The translations under genes were made by a program, and so were the position numbers. A stretch of 64,000 nucleotides of DNA from assembly GCA_020851635.1 (NCBI GenBank), contig JADZCJ010000046.1:1-64000 (forward strand), in the 5' to 3' direction. A model generated the notes under the pieces. That model saw only the letters and a program-made list of their open reading frames with translations. It was not told where the DNA came from and searched no databases. Of this stretch, positions 36,098 through 44,061 are shown piece after piece (the stretch's first letter is position 1; every line of letters begins with the position of its first letter). This DNA comes from Anaerolineae bacterium (GTDB lineage: Bacteria > Chloroflexota > Anaerolineae > UBA4142 > SHND01).

Positions 36098-36145
36098 CAC
36101 AGTGTGGGCTGCCCACGCAGTGGGCTGCCTACGAAGTGGGCTGAA
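36098..36145 (+). repeat. Three tandem 16-base repeats in the lepB leader
   Basis: Units at 36098-36113, 36114-36129 and 36130-36145 share AGTGGGCTG (GTGTGGGCTG in the first). The third unit runs into the lepB ribosome site GAAGGAG. The copies differ at three to five positions. Confidence 0.7.
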
Positions 36146-36156
36146 GGAGTTTTATT

Positions 36157-36825
36157 TTGGAACCAGCTAACAGTTACGAATTGGACCCCACTCCCCGGGT
36201 GAATCCCTATCCCTATCCTGCGGCGGGCGGTGATGCGCCGGCCGCGGAGCCGATTCCCACCTTTCCCGACTATACCGAACAACAGACGCGGACCAATTGG
36301 GGAAATGCCGCCCGCGAGCTCGTGGAAACGGTCCTGCTCACGCTCGTCATTTTTTTCATGATCCGATTCGCCATCGAGAATTATCGCATCGAGGGCTATT
36401 CGATGGAGCCGAATTTTCATGACGGGCAATTTTTGCTCGTCAACAAACTGCAGTATCTTTTGGCGCCGCCGGAGCGCGGCGATGTGATTATTTTTCGTTA
36501 TCCACTGAACCCGAAAAAGAACTTTATCAAGCGCGTGATTGGCTTGCCCGGAGAAAAGGTAGAGATTCGCGCGGGCAAAGTGTTTGTCAATGGCGTGCGG
36601 GTCCAGGAATCGTATCCGTTCAATTTTGCCGATTATGATTATGGACCGATCACGGTGGGCGAGGACGAGTACTTTGTGCTGGGTGACAACCGCCCCGAGT
36701 CCTCTGATTCGCACTCGTGGGGTCTGCTGCCGACCAAAGACCTGATCGGCAAAGCGTGGATCAGTTACTGGCCCCCTGAAGAGTGGGGGGTGGTGCCGCA
36801 TTTTTCGTACGCCGCTGACGAATAA
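36157..36825 (+). CDS. lepB: Signal peptidase I
   Basis: Cleaves signal peptides of exported proteins at the membrane surface. The 222-residue product begins with a Pro-rich cytosolic segment of about 50 residues, a single membrane helix (about 56-72), then the catalytic domain: Ser82 in GYSMEPN, Lys125 in NFIKRVIGLPGE, and box E GDNRPESSDSHSWG. It starts with TTG at 36157, supported by GAAGGAG 7 bases upstream. It would process the secreted proteases of the window. The Pro-rich N-terminal part is longer than in most short Gram-positive forms. Confidence 0.93.
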   Translation: MEPANSYELDPTPRVNPYPYPAAGGDAPAAEPIPTFPDYTEQQTRTNWGNAARELVETVLLTLVIFFMIRFAIENYRIEGYSMEPNFHDGQFLLVNKLQYLLAPPERGDVIIFRYPLNPKKNFIKRVIGLPGEKVEIRAGKVFVNGVRVQESYPFNFADYDYGPITVGEDEYFVLGDNRPESSDSHSWGLLPTKDLIGKAWISYWPPEEWGVVPHFSYAADE

Positions 36826-36901
36826 CGCTGTCAAGCTTCAAGCAGCAAGGACCGGGCGTCGACATGGAGCCGAGTCCTTGTCTCTCTTGTTCCCTGATTG
36901 A

Positions 36902-37456
36902 ATGGAAGACTCGCTCCGCGCACGGGTCCGTGAAATAGTCGAACGGGTGCTTGCCGAACAAAATTTCCCGGCTGCGCCCGCCCGCGCCGATTCTCTCGAA
37001 CGACATACGGTCGCAATTGGCGCGGACCACGGGGGTTTTGAACTCAAGGGGATTTTGATTCAAGCGCTGGCGCCGCGCGCCTGGCGGTTACTGGATTGCG
37101 GGACATTTTCCGCGGATGCGGTGGATTATCCGGATATTGCGTATGCAGTGGCGAAACTGGTGAGCGACGGCGCGGCCTGGCGCGGCATACTGCTCGACGG
37201 CGCGGGTATCGGTTCGGCAATGGCGGCAAACAAAGTGCCGGGAGTGCGGGCAGCAAACTGCAACGATGTAAAAATGGCGTCGAATGCGCGAGAACACAAT
37301 GACGCCAATGTGTTGACCATTGGCGCCAAGATGGTGGACGCGCCGACCGCGCTCGAGATCGCGCGTATTTTTCTGACGACCGATTGCGCCGAAGCGCGCC
37401 ACCGGAAACGTGTGGCAAAGATCATGGAGATCGAACGGCGCTTTCTCAAAGCGTGA
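36902..37456 (+). CDS. RpiB/LacAB-family sugar-phosphate isomerase with N-terminal helix
   Basis: The RpiB fold interconverts ribose-5-P and ribulose-5-P (or related sugar phosphates). The 184-residue protein has an N-terminal extension of about 33 residues: an amphipathic helix ([20 protein letters not shown]) and a Pro/Ala linker, which resembles encapsulation peptides of microcompartment cargo. The core begins [13 protein letters not shown]; the active loop [17 protein letters not shown] has Asp99 where the catalytic Cys of E. coli RpiB is found, and GVRAANCND and REHNDANVL follow. deoC starts 11 bases later, so ribose and deoxyribose phosphates may be handled together. Confidence 0.85.
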   Translation: MEDSLRARVREIVERVLAEQNFPAAPARADSLERHTVAIGADHGGFELKGILIQALAPRAWRLLDCGTFSADAVDYPDIAYAVAKLVSDGAAWRGILLDGAGIGSAMAANKVPGVRAANCNDVKMASNAREHNDANVLTIGAKMVDAPTALEIARIFLTTDCAEARHRKRVAKIMEIERRFLKA

Positions 37457-37466
37457 TGGACCCGTC

Positions 37467-38372
37467 ATGACAAATCTCTCTCCTCTGATTGACGAATTGA
37501 CCGATGCGATCACGCGTGCGCTTCAAACCTGCGCAACCCGAGTGTGTGATGATGCGGTCGGGGGTGTGTGCGTGGATTGCGGTGTGTGCGCGGTGGTTTG
37601 TGCGGGGCGCGCGCGGCGAATCGTGGATGCGGGCGCCGCGCGGATTTCGGCGCGCGGTCTGACGGCAGCGGATATTCCGCCGGACATTGCGGGTTATATT
37701 GATCAGACACTGCTCAAGCCGGATGCAACACCCGCCGAGATCGAAAAGTTGTGCCGGGAAGCGCGTGAGCATCATTTTGCGGCGGTTTGTGTAAACCCGC
37801 CATTCGTCAAACAATGCGCGGACCTGCTGCGCGGCAGTGGGGTGCAGATTGCGACGGTCGTTGGCTTTCCGCTCGGCGCGCACACGACTCTGACCAAGGT
37901 TTTTGAAACAGAGCAGGCGCTGGCGGATGGCGCGACCGAAATTGACATGGTCATCAATATTGGCGAACTCAAGGCGGGCCAAGATAGTTTTGTGCGCGAG
38001 GATATTCGCGCAGTGGTGAATGCGGCGCACCGGGTTGGCAGCGTCGTCAAGGTGATTATCGAGGCGGCGCTTTTGACCGACGAGGAAAAGGTGCGCGCAT
38101 CGCGCTTGTCCAAAGAAGCGGGCGCCGATTTTGTGAAAACTTCTACGGGTTTTGGACCCGGCGGGGCGACAGCGCATGATGTGGCGTTGATGCGCGAAAC
38201 GGTCGGTCCAAATCTCGGCATCAAAGCGGCGGGCGGCGTCAGGAATCTGGAACAGGCGCAAGAGATGATCAAGGCGGGGGCGACGCGGATCGGCGCGAGC
38301 GCCGGAGTAAAGATTGTCCAGGAAGCGCTCGGCGCGCGGGTGGAACCCGCAACTGCGGGTGGAAAATACTAA
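37467..38372 (+). CDS. deoC: Deoxyribose-phosphate aldolase with a Cys-rich N-terminal extension
   Basis: Splits 2-deoxyribose-5-phosphate into acetaldehyde and glyceraldehyde-3-phosphate. The aldolase core begins near residue 72 ([15 protein letters not shown]) and contains [33 protein letters not shown] and the Schiff-base region [18 protein letters not shown]. The first ~70 residues are extra: an amphipathic helix ([16 protein letters not shown]) followed by [11 protein letters not shown], a CX2CX2CX3C pattern as in 4Fe-4S sites, with two more cysteines before it. The helix again resembles an encapsulation peptide. Total 301 residues against the usual ~220. The ATG at 37467 is chosen; an upstream start would overlap rpiB. 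Confidence 0.92.
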   Translation: MTNLSPLIDELTDAITRALQTCATRVCDDAVGGVCVDCGVCAVVCAGRARRIVDAGAARISARGLTAADIPPDIAGYIDQTLLKPDATPAEIEKLCREAREHHFAAVCVNPPFVKQCADLLRGSGVQIATVVGFPLGAHTTLTKVFETEQALADGATEIDMVINIGELKAGQDSFVREDIRAVVNAAHRVGSVVKVIIEAALLTDEEKVRASRLSKEAGADFVKTSTGFGPGGATAHDVALMRETVGPNLGIKAAGGVRNLEQAQEMIKAGATRIGASAGVKIVQEALGARVEPATAGGKY

Positions 38373-38421
38373 CCATCGCGCGCTTGCACAGCGACTTTGG
38401 GTGAATTAGCCGGCTACAGCG

Positions 38422-38703
38422 ATGGACACAATAGCGAACGACGCGAAAACTGACCGCAGGGGTGTATATTTCTTTTGGGACTATGATCTCACCGAAGAAG
38501 ATGTGCGGGCGATTTTGCGCGAGGGAAACGAAGTTGAGCGAATCTGGGTGATGGGCCGCATTTTGCAGTCGGCTCATTGGCATGACATCTGGACTTTTCT
38601 AAAGTTGCAGGATGTGCGGGATAACTTTGGCAGGATTCAGTGGCGTACTCCTTATCTAAAAGAATTGTGGTTACACGCATTAGAGGTTTGGAGCCGTGAC
38701 TAG
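38422..38703 (+). CDS. Small protein preceding an AbiEii-type gene (antitoxin candidate)
   Basis: A 93-residue soluble protein with FFWDYDLTEEDVRAILREG, VMGRILQSAHWHDIW and YLKELWLHALEVW. This pattern (FWD-----------L---I, ARIL--A---DIW) is shared by small proteins found just upstream of AbiEii-like nucleotidyltransferase genes. The downstream gene starts within its last codons (8-base overlap), so they form a two-gene unit. Antitoxin function is inferred only from this arrangement. No DNA-binding motif is obvious. Confidence 0.7.
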   Translation: MDTIANDAKTDRRGVYFFWDYDLTEEDVRAILREGNEVERIWVMGRILQSAHWHDIWTFLKLQDVRDNFGRIQWRTPYLKELWLHALEVWSRD

Positions 38704-39352
38704 TTCGCAAATCCTTACGCCATTTCAGAACGAGTTTCTGGACCGGTTTTATAGAACGGCTCTGGGACAGAAATTTTTCTTGACAGGCGGCACAGCGCTG
38801 GCTGCTTTTTACCTCGAGCACCGTTTTAGCGAAGATATTGATTTGTTTACTTTGGATGATGACGCGTTAGGTTTTGCTGACCGGACTATTCAGCAAGTTG
38901 CGCAAGAGCTTGGGGCGAGCTTTAGTATTTCGGTGGCAACACCAACGTTCCGCCAGATGTTTCTGACGATTCCGACCGAATCCTTGAAAATTGATTTGGT
39001 GCGTGACATTAATGTTCAATTTGGCGCGCATTGGACTGTTGGTCGCGTCATAGTGGATTCTCTTGAGAATATTGGCGTCAACAAGGTCCTCGCCATATTT
39101 GGGCGGACCACCAGCAAAGATTTTGTTGATCTTTATTTTATTTTACAGGAAGGATATTCGCTCGGACGGTTGGTCACACTTGCCAAAGAAAAAGACCCGG
39201 GATTAACCGAGTTTTATCTTGCCGGGATGATGCGTCAAGTTAGGAATTTGGATCGCTTGCCGCGAATGATCAAACCCTTGGAATTGCCTGTTCTGAGGCA
39301 ATTTTTTTTGGACCTGGAGCAGGAAATGCTACGCAATATCAAGCCGGCTTGA
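38696..39352 (+). CDS. AbiEii/AbiGii-type nucleotidyltransferase (toxin candidate)
   Basis: A 218-residue protein with the DNA polymerase beta-like signature LTGGTALAAFYLEHRFSEDIDLFT in two parts (G-G--L and DxD-type S-DID at about residues 31-51), a central LKIDLVRDIN with a further acidic residue, and the conserved RTTSKDFVDLYFIL block (K and D). These are the conserved motifs of AbiE toxins that add nucleotides to target RNAs. It starts with GTG at 38696, overlapping the small upstream gene by 8 bases. Less GC-rich than the genes around it, which fits a mobile defence or toxin-antitoxin module. Confidence 0.85.
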   Translation: MTSSQILTPFQNEFLDRFYRTALGQKFFLTGGTALAAFYLEHRFSEDIDLFTLDDDALGFADRTIQQVAQELGASFSISVATPTFRQMFLTIPTESLKIDLVRDINVQFGAHWTVGRVIVDSLENIGVNKVLAIFGRTTSKDFVDLYFILQEGYSLGRLVTLAKEKDPGLTEFYLAGMMRQVRNLDRLPRMIKPLELPVLRQFFLDLEQEMLRNIKPA

Positions 39353-39358
39353 CGATTG

Positions 39359-39988
39359 ATGTTTTCTCCCCGCTTTGTCCTCGTCCTCTCTGCTCAATCT
39401 AATCTCCTTTGCGCCTCGCTCGTCACACGGGAGTTAAAGAATGTCGCTTCCGCCAAGCAAACCTTTCAACTTGTCGAGGTCCCCGGCGGCGAGCAGGAAT
39501 TTGATCCCGCCGAAGTGTGGTACAAACTGAAAAGGGTGATTCAAGCCTGTCTGGATATCGGGCGCACGCTGTCGCGCGAGATTGCAGGCGTTGCGATTGT
39601 GGGAGAGACGCGCGCGCGGGTGGTGTGGAGCCGGCAGGGAGAAGAGATAGTTTCGCGTGGATATCTCGGGTTGGAGAGTCCAAGACCGGAAGAAATTTCT
39701 GCTTTCGAATTCTCGGATACGCTTGCGAATTGGTTGTGGTGGAATTTGACGGGTGGATTGAACTCTATGCCGGGGAGCGAGTTGGACAAAACACGCGCGC
39801 GCTCGCCTTTTGACGCGGAACTGCCGATCATTGCGGTATGGAATCCTGGGGAGGTCGAACCTGCCCGTAAGGGCGGGCAGATGGAGACGGGGACTGAGCT
39901 TGTAGTGATCGCCGCGGAATTGGCGTGGACCAAATTGGACCGTTCCGTCGTCGTCTCTGCGGGTCAGAATTGGAATTGTCCCTTGTAG
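39359..39988 (+). CDS. Degenerate FGGY-kinase-like protein of unknown function
   Basis: A 209-residue protein. Order and spacing of several stretches recall the N-terminal half of FGGY sugar kinases such as GlpK: VEVPGGEQEFDPAEVW (GW-EHDP-EIW), IAGVAIVGETRARVVWSRQG (IGITNQRETTVVWD), and SDTLANWLWWNLTGG (DTWLIWKLTGG). The nucleotide-binding DxGTTS motif at the N-terminus is absent (VLVLSAQSNLL instead) and the whole C-terminal ATPase half is missing, so activity is unlikely. It begins 6 bases after the AbiEii gene. It ends in a 25-base convergent overlap with the next gene. The family link is tentative. Confidence 0.6.
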   Translation: MFSPRFVLVLSAQSNLLCASLVTRELKNVASAKQTFQLVEVPGGEQEFDPAEVWYKLKRVIQACLDIGRTLSREIAGVAIVGETRARVVWSRQGEEIVSRGYLGLESPRPEEISAFEFSDTLANWLWWNLTGGLNSMPGSELDKTRARSPFDAELPIIAVWNPGEVEPARKGGQMETGTELVVIAAELAWTKLDRSVVVSAGQNWNCPL

Positions 39989-40278
39989 GGCACAATCCGT
40001 TTGCTGTAATTTTTTACAAAACGCAAGAGTTTGCGTTCGAGCCGCTGATACTTTTCGCCGAGCAGAGCGTTTTTGCATGAATCATAATCTTGCGCGACAA
40101 AAACGATGAGCCGACGCGGGTAATCGCCATAGACGGTTTCCCACACTTCGGCGAGTTCCAGTCCCAGACGGTTGACCTGGGGCACAAATTCGCCCGTGAC
40201 GAAACGATAGTACGTTTCTTGTACCTCGTCCGGGATGTCGTACTCGAGCAAGAGTTTGACGGGAAGGGTTTCGCTCAC
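39964..40278 (-). CDS. Conserved-looking small protein of unknown function
   Basis: A 104-residue soluble protein starting MSETLPVKLLLEYDIPDEVQETYYRF. The predicted pattern is alternating strand and helix with a basic C-terminal helix (KYQRLERKLLRFVKNYSKR), as in ferredoxin-like dimeric alpha/beta proteins. No family is recognised. It is the last of three minus-strand genes (coiled coil, DUF971, this one) spaced by a 4-base overlap and 32 bases. Confidence 0.65.
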   Translation of the reverse strand: MSETLPVKLLLEYDIPDEVQETYYRFVTGEFVPQVNRLGLELAEVWETVYGDYPRRLIVFVAQDYDSCKNALLGEKYQRLERKLLRFVKNYSKRIVPYKGQFQF

Positions 40279-40310
40279 GGTCAGGTGTACTCGGGTGTGC
40301 TAGCGGGTGG

Positions 40311-40673
40311 CTAGCGGGTGGTCGGGTTGACAAGGGTAGGGTCGAGCTCGCGCAGATATTTCCAGTCATAGATGCCCGTGACATGTCCGTCCGCCCAATC
40401 GAAATGGATGGCATAACTGCCGACCGGTTGAATATCCTGCAGCGATTTCAGCTCGCCGCGCGCGGTCTTGACCGCTTCCGAGGGTTCGTGCGAGCCGCTT
40501 GACCCGGTCAAGTCGTGAATCCAGGGGCGACATTCGGCGCACGGGCAGGCGCGGCGCAGTGTGTCAAAATCGAACGTGCTTGTGTTGGAATCGCTCCACT
40601 TGAATTGAATTTGCCGCGTCTCGAGGTCCACCACGATGCCCGCGGGCTTGAGTCCCTCTAGAGACGCACTCAT
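40311..40673 (-). CDS. DUF971 domain protein
   Basis: A 120-residue protein matching the small domain found alone in many bacteria and at the N-terminus of gamma-butyrobetaine hydroxylases. Signs are IQFKWSDSNTSTFDFDTLRRACPCAEC, and the highly conserved end YAIHFDWADGHVTGIYDWKYLREL, each read in parts. The Cys-X-Cys-X2-Cys (CPCAEC) is the conserved probable metal site; Fe-S carrier roles have been proposed for the family. It overlaps the start region of its neighbour by 4 bases. Confidence 0.88.
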   Translation of the reverse strand: MSASLEGLKPAGIVVDLETRQIQFKWSDSNTSTFDFDTLRRACPCAECRPWIHDLTGSSGSHEPSEAVKTARGELKSLQDIQPVGSYAIHFDWADGHVTGIYDWKYLRELDPTLVNPTTR

Positions 40674-40909
40674 TTTGTATAGAGTCGCAGTTGGAGCTCA
40701 TCCACGCGTTGTTCGAGTAGTTCGATTTGGGCGTTCAGTTGGCGGTGTTTGGCAAGCTCTTCGGGTGTATAGCTGCCGGGGAACTTGTCGGGCGTTCCGA
40801 GCGGGTCGGTGTTGGGTGGAAAAAGCCGGGTCTTTTCGGCTTTGAGAAGCGCGAGTTCTTGCTTTGCCTGCTCGAGCTGTGCCTGGAGTGCCGGATTAGG
40901 GGTCAACAT
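40670..40909 (-). CDS. Small coiled-coil protein
   Basis: A 79-residue protein with two helices (LQAQLEQAKQELALLKAEK and LNAQIELLEQRVDELQLRL) joined by a Pro-rich loop containing PPNTDPLGTPDKFPGSYTPEE (in parts), which suggests an antiparallel coiled-coil hairpin. It is the first gene of a three-gene minus-strand unit with DUF971. The 5' half of this gene, with its upstream region, is duplicated at 43804-44061. No family is recognised. Confidence 0.65.
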   Translation of the reverse strand: MLTPNPALQAQLEQAKQELALLKAEKTRLFPPNTDPLGTPDKFPGSYTPEELAKHRQLNAQIELLEQRVDELQLRLYTK

Positions 40910-41098
40910 AGTTGGTCTCGGGATGGAATTTTGGTTGCGACTGTCATTCTAGCAGGTTGTCCGAGTGAAATCAAATTGGAAGCGGGAATTAGAGTCGTGG
41001 GGGAGTTTGTACAACCGTATCGGAATTGATAGGGTGAGGGTATTGACAAAAGTTGTGATTTTGTAATAATGAGGATCGCCAGTTTATAACTTGTCGGC
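40791..41098. repeat. Direct repeat copy 1: coiled-coil gene start plus divergent promoter
   Basis: This 308-base block is about 85-90% identical by eye to 43804-44061, which lacks about 50 bases found here (around 40960-41010). It holds the 5' half of the coiled-coil gene on the minus strand and, pointing the other way, the promoter of the subtilisin gene. Both edges are sharp: GGCGTTCCGA on the left and TTGTCGGC on the right. Confidence 0.9.
41043..41070 (+). promoter_or_regulatory. Promoter of the subtilisin-like protease gene
   Basis: TTGACA (41043-41048) and AATAAT in TAATAAT (41064-41070), spaced by 16 bases. The identical promoter recurs at 44006-44033 in the duplicated block. Leader to the GTG start is about 130 bases. 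Confidence 0.65.
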
Positions 41099-41207
41099 CC
41101 TCATATATTTTCGACAATCTCTTTCGAGCGCCACCGCGCTAACCACGCAATCTATCTTTGCGTCCGTCGCATACGCAACGAGGCGCGTATTCTCAAGGAG
41201 GTTTGAC

Positions 41208-43514
41208 GTGAACTCGAAACGCATCAGCATTTTACTCGTTGCGTTCGCGATGGTCATCGGCTTGGGTTTGCCAATACTGGTAAATTCTCAAGGGCCCGCG
41301 CCCTTGTCCAATGTCATCGTTACCACCGCGCAAAAACTCCCCGAGACGGCGCTGACTGCGCCAGAGAGAGCGCCGAGCCGACCATCCTCACTTGCCGGTT
41401 TGCAAGACGAGTTGGCGCAGCTCGTCGCCGCGCACAAAACCGGCGACCAAACCAAATTGAGATCCTATAGCCAAGACCAAAATATTGATCTTGCAAACAA
41501 TCGCATCCGCGTCATTTTGGAGATGGATGTCAGCCCGGACGCTCATCCCACCGGCACGCCAAAAATTGAAACCGTGCAACAGTCTGACGGCAAATCCGCG
41601 CGGATCGAACGCGCGCCCGCCATCGCCATCCGCCCCGCGTTGGCGCGCGAGATTGCGGCGACGGGCGCGGTTTATGAAACCGCGTATCAGAATTTGGTGC
41701 AAGTATCGGCGCCGATTGAGGCGCTGGAAGCGCTGACCAAAATCTCCGGAGTCCGTTACGTGCGCTTGCCATATCCCGTCGCGCCTTTGGAAATACCGCC
41801 CGGACAAACCAAAGGACTTGTGCCACTGGTTGGGAATGTCACGAGTCAAGGCGTCGCGCTCACCAATACCAACAACTGGCATACCTCGGGTTTGAAGGGC
41901 AAGGATGTCAAGCTCGCCGTTTTCGATTTCGGATTTACCGGTTGGGCTGCGCGTCAAATATCAGGCGATCTGCCTGCCAGCATAACCTTGAAAGATTTTA
42001 GCGCGACGTACAGCTTTAGTCCTGATACACCCAACTATCCGCATGGGACCGCGTGCGCCGAGATTACCACCGATATGGCGCCCGAGGCGACGCATTACCT
42101 CTACGCGTTCAGCACGGACGTCGAATTTGGCAACGCGGTCAATGACTATATCAATAACGTCAGCGGCACAAAAGTGGTTTCCATGTCCATTGGCTGGGTC
42201 AACAGCGGACCGTATGACGGCACAGGTCCGATTAATACCATCGTTGACAACGCCAAAAACGCGGGCATCTTTTGGGCAAATTCGGCGGGCAACAATCAAA
42301 GAGCGCACTGGTCGGGGACAGCGGTCCAATATGGCGGCGGCGAATGGATTACCTTTGGCGCGGGCAATCTTCAGGGCATAGGTCCGAGTCCGGGTTATGT
42401 ATGGAATATTTCAGGCGGCACTACCTTAAGAGTTTTTCTAGAATGGAATGACTGGAACGTCGGGCGCACCCAAAATCAGAACAATCAGAATTACGATCTA
42501 TATTTATTTCGATGGAATGGCTCGGGTTGGACCCAGGTTGCCGGCTCAGTCGGAGATCAGTGTAACACCAGTGTCCCACCTCTAGAACAAATCAGTTATA
42601 CAGTTCCTTCTGCCGGCTTTTATGCCGTCGCCATTCAGCGTTATACGAACGTAAGCTGCCCCAACAATTTCGGGCACTGGATGCAGTTACACACCTTTAA
42701 TAGTTTCAAGGATAGTCAAGGCGCGGCAAATAGTTTTTGGTATACGAATCAGTGCAACAGTCTACTCATTCCCAGCGATGGCGACAGCTCTGTTACCGTC
42801 GGCGCCACGTTTTGGAATGAGGACGGCACGAGTCCGCTCTATGGCTTGGAGACGTTTAGCAGTCTCGGTCCGCGCAACGCGCCTGGCGGCGGCGACCCCG
42901 GCACAACGGTCAACAAACCGGATGTGGTCGCGCCCGACGGTGTGAGCGGCGAAACGTATGGCGCCAATGACGGCACGAACTATGCCAATAATGGCGGCGG
43001 CTTTTTTGGCACCTCTGCCGCCGCGCCGCATGTGACAGGCATGGCAGCGGTGATGTGGTCGCGAACGCCCTCGATGACTTTGGCGCAGCTTGTGGGTTCG
43101 CTCAAGAGCCAAGCGCTCTTCAAGGCAGACGGCGGCACGTGCGGCGGAACTAGTCCGTCCAACAATCGCTATGGCTCTGGCAGAATCAACCTGGACGCGC
43201 CGACCGCAATGGAACTAGACAGCGTGACTGCAAAATTGACGCGCAAAAACAAGGTGCGCCTTGTGTGGCAGTCCGCAAACGAATTCAACCTAATTGGCTT
43301 TAACGTTTGGCGCGCCACCTCCAAGCGAGGCGAATTCAAAAAACTAAACGCGGATCTGGTCGGCGCCCAAAATATCGGCGAGCCCAACGGCGCCAAGTAC
43401 AAATTTGTGGACAAGAGCGTAAAAGCGGACAAGCCGTATTTCTATAAAATCGAAATCATCCACGCCGACAATTCCAACGCCTGGTCCGACATCAAGCGAA
43501 TTAAAACGCGCTGA
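41208..43514 (+). CDS. Secreted subtilisin-like (S8) serine protease
   Basis: A 768-residue exported protease. A signal peptide (MNSKRISILLVAFAMVIG...) is followed by a propeptide-like region to about residue 200, then the S8 domain: Asp240 in AVFDFGF, His279 in PHGTACAE, Ser603 in GTSAAAPHVTGMAA. A beta-sandwich insertion of roughly 100 residues (about 400-510, with cysteines) sits between His and Ser. The C-terminal ~95 residues are fibronectin-III-like (VRLVWQSANEFNLIGFNVWR in parts). GTG at 41208 is chosen because AAGGAGG precedes it; the frame is open to 41091. The protein likely acts outside the cell; its substrate is unknown. Confidence 0.9.
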   Translation: MNSKRISILLVAFAMVIGLGLPILVNSQGPAPLSNVIVTTAQKLPETALTAPERAPSRPSSLAGLQDELAQLVAAHKTGDQTKLRSYSQDQNIDLANNRIRVILEMDVSPDAHPTGTPKIETVQQSDGKSARIERAPAIAIRPALAREIAATGAVYETAYQNLVQVSAPIEALEALTKISGVRYVRLPYPVAPLEIPPGQTKGLVPLVGNVTSQGVALTNTNNWHTSGLKGKDVKLAVFDFGFTGWAARQISGDLPASITLKDFSATYSFSPDTPNYPHGTACAEITTDMAPEATHYLYAFSTDVEFGNAVNDYINNVSGTKVVSMSIGWVNSGPYDGTGPINTIVDNAKNAGIFWANSAGNNQRAHWSGTAVQYGGGEWITFGAGNLQGIGPSPGYVWNISGGTTLRVFLEWNDWNVGRTQNQNNQNYDLYLFRWNGSGWTQVAGSVGDQCNTSVPPLEQISYTVPSAGFYAVAIQRYTNVSCPNNFGHWMQLHTFNSFKDSQGAANSFWYTNQCNSLLIPSDGDSSVTVGATFWNEDGTSPLYGLETFSSLGPRNAPGGGDPGTTVNKPDVVAPDGVSGETYGANDGTNYANNGGGFFGTSAAAPHVTGMAAVMWSRTPSMTLAQLVGSLKSQALFKADGGTCGGTSPSNNRYGSGRINLDAPTAMELDSVTAKLTRKNKVRLVWQSANEFNLIGFNVWRATSKRGEFKKLNADLVGAQNIGEPNGAKYKFVDKSVKADKPYFYKIEIIHADNSNAWSDIKRIKTR

Positions 43515-43587
43515 TTATTCCATGTCGCCGTCCATCTAGACGCGACAATGTGTCGGCGGTTCACACGCGCGCGCCCTGCTTGATTCT

Positions 43588-43643
43588 GGTGATTGCCTGT
43601 ATCTCAAAACCTTCGAGGTCTCCGAGACCTCGAAGGTTTTGAA
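43588..43643 (+). repeat. Dispersed palindromic repeat, copy 1
   Basis: GGTGATTGCC, a short spacer and a 35-base near-perfect palindrome (43606-43640, AAAACCTTCGAGGTC against its complement), ending GAA. A second copy lies inverted at 53606-53660. It follows the subtilisin gene and may act as its terminator, since the right arm ends in four T. Confidence 0.8.
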
Positions 43644-43745
43644 TACAAACTTATTCTACGCGATGTGGGTAGTCACCAGACTTGATTATGTTGACATTTG
43701 ACAAAAATCATCGGGGACAAAGAGGCACCGATGTCTGAACTGGAC

Positions 43746-43922
43746 TCACCCAATCCGAACCAGCCATTGAGGTAAGGCAGGGCTAAAATTAGACGTTGAA
43801 TTTGGCGTTCCGAGCGGGTCGGTGTTGGGTGGAAAGAGTCGGGTTTTTTCGGCTTTGAGAAGCGCGAGTTCTTGCTTTGCCTGCCCGAGCTGCGCCTGGA
43901 TTGCCGGATTAGGGGTCAACAT
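43746..43922 (-). pseudogene. Truncated duplicate of the coiled-coil gene
   Basis: The first 40 codons match the 79-residue gene at 40670-40909 with a few substitutions (start MLTPNPAIQAQLGQAKQELA). At the edge of the duplicated block the frame runs into unrelated sequence (after LGTP) and stops at 58 residues. The second helix is lost. It is a by-product of the duplication. Confidence 0.75.
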
Positions 43923-44061
43923 TGTTGGTCTCGGGATGGGATTTCGGTTACGGGTGTCATTGAGGGAGTTTGTACAACTGTATCGAAAGTGATAGGATGC
44001 AGGTATTGACAAAAGTTGTGATTTTGTAATAATGAGAATCGCCAGTTTATAACTTGTCGGC
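43804..44061. repeat. Direct repeat copy 2: carries the promoter of the PqqD/Cys-rich gene
   Basis: Second copy of 40791-41098 in the same orientation, shortened by about 50 bases internally. It places the same promoter upstream of the PqqD-domain gene. The two copies flank the subtilisin gene, so recombination between them would delete or amplify it. Confidence 0.9.
44006..44033 (+). promoter_or_regulatory. Promoter of the PqqD/Cys-rich peptide gene
   Basis: TTGACA (44006-44011) and TAATAAT (44027-44033), identical in sequence and spacing to the promoter at 41043. Transcription would start near 44040 at the first arm of the attenuator-like leader. Confidence 0.65.

Noticed and set aside
40791-44061. 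Composite transposon around the subtilisin gene
   Set aside because: The flanking repeats are direct copies of a gene start and promoter, carry no transposase and no terminal inverted repeats.
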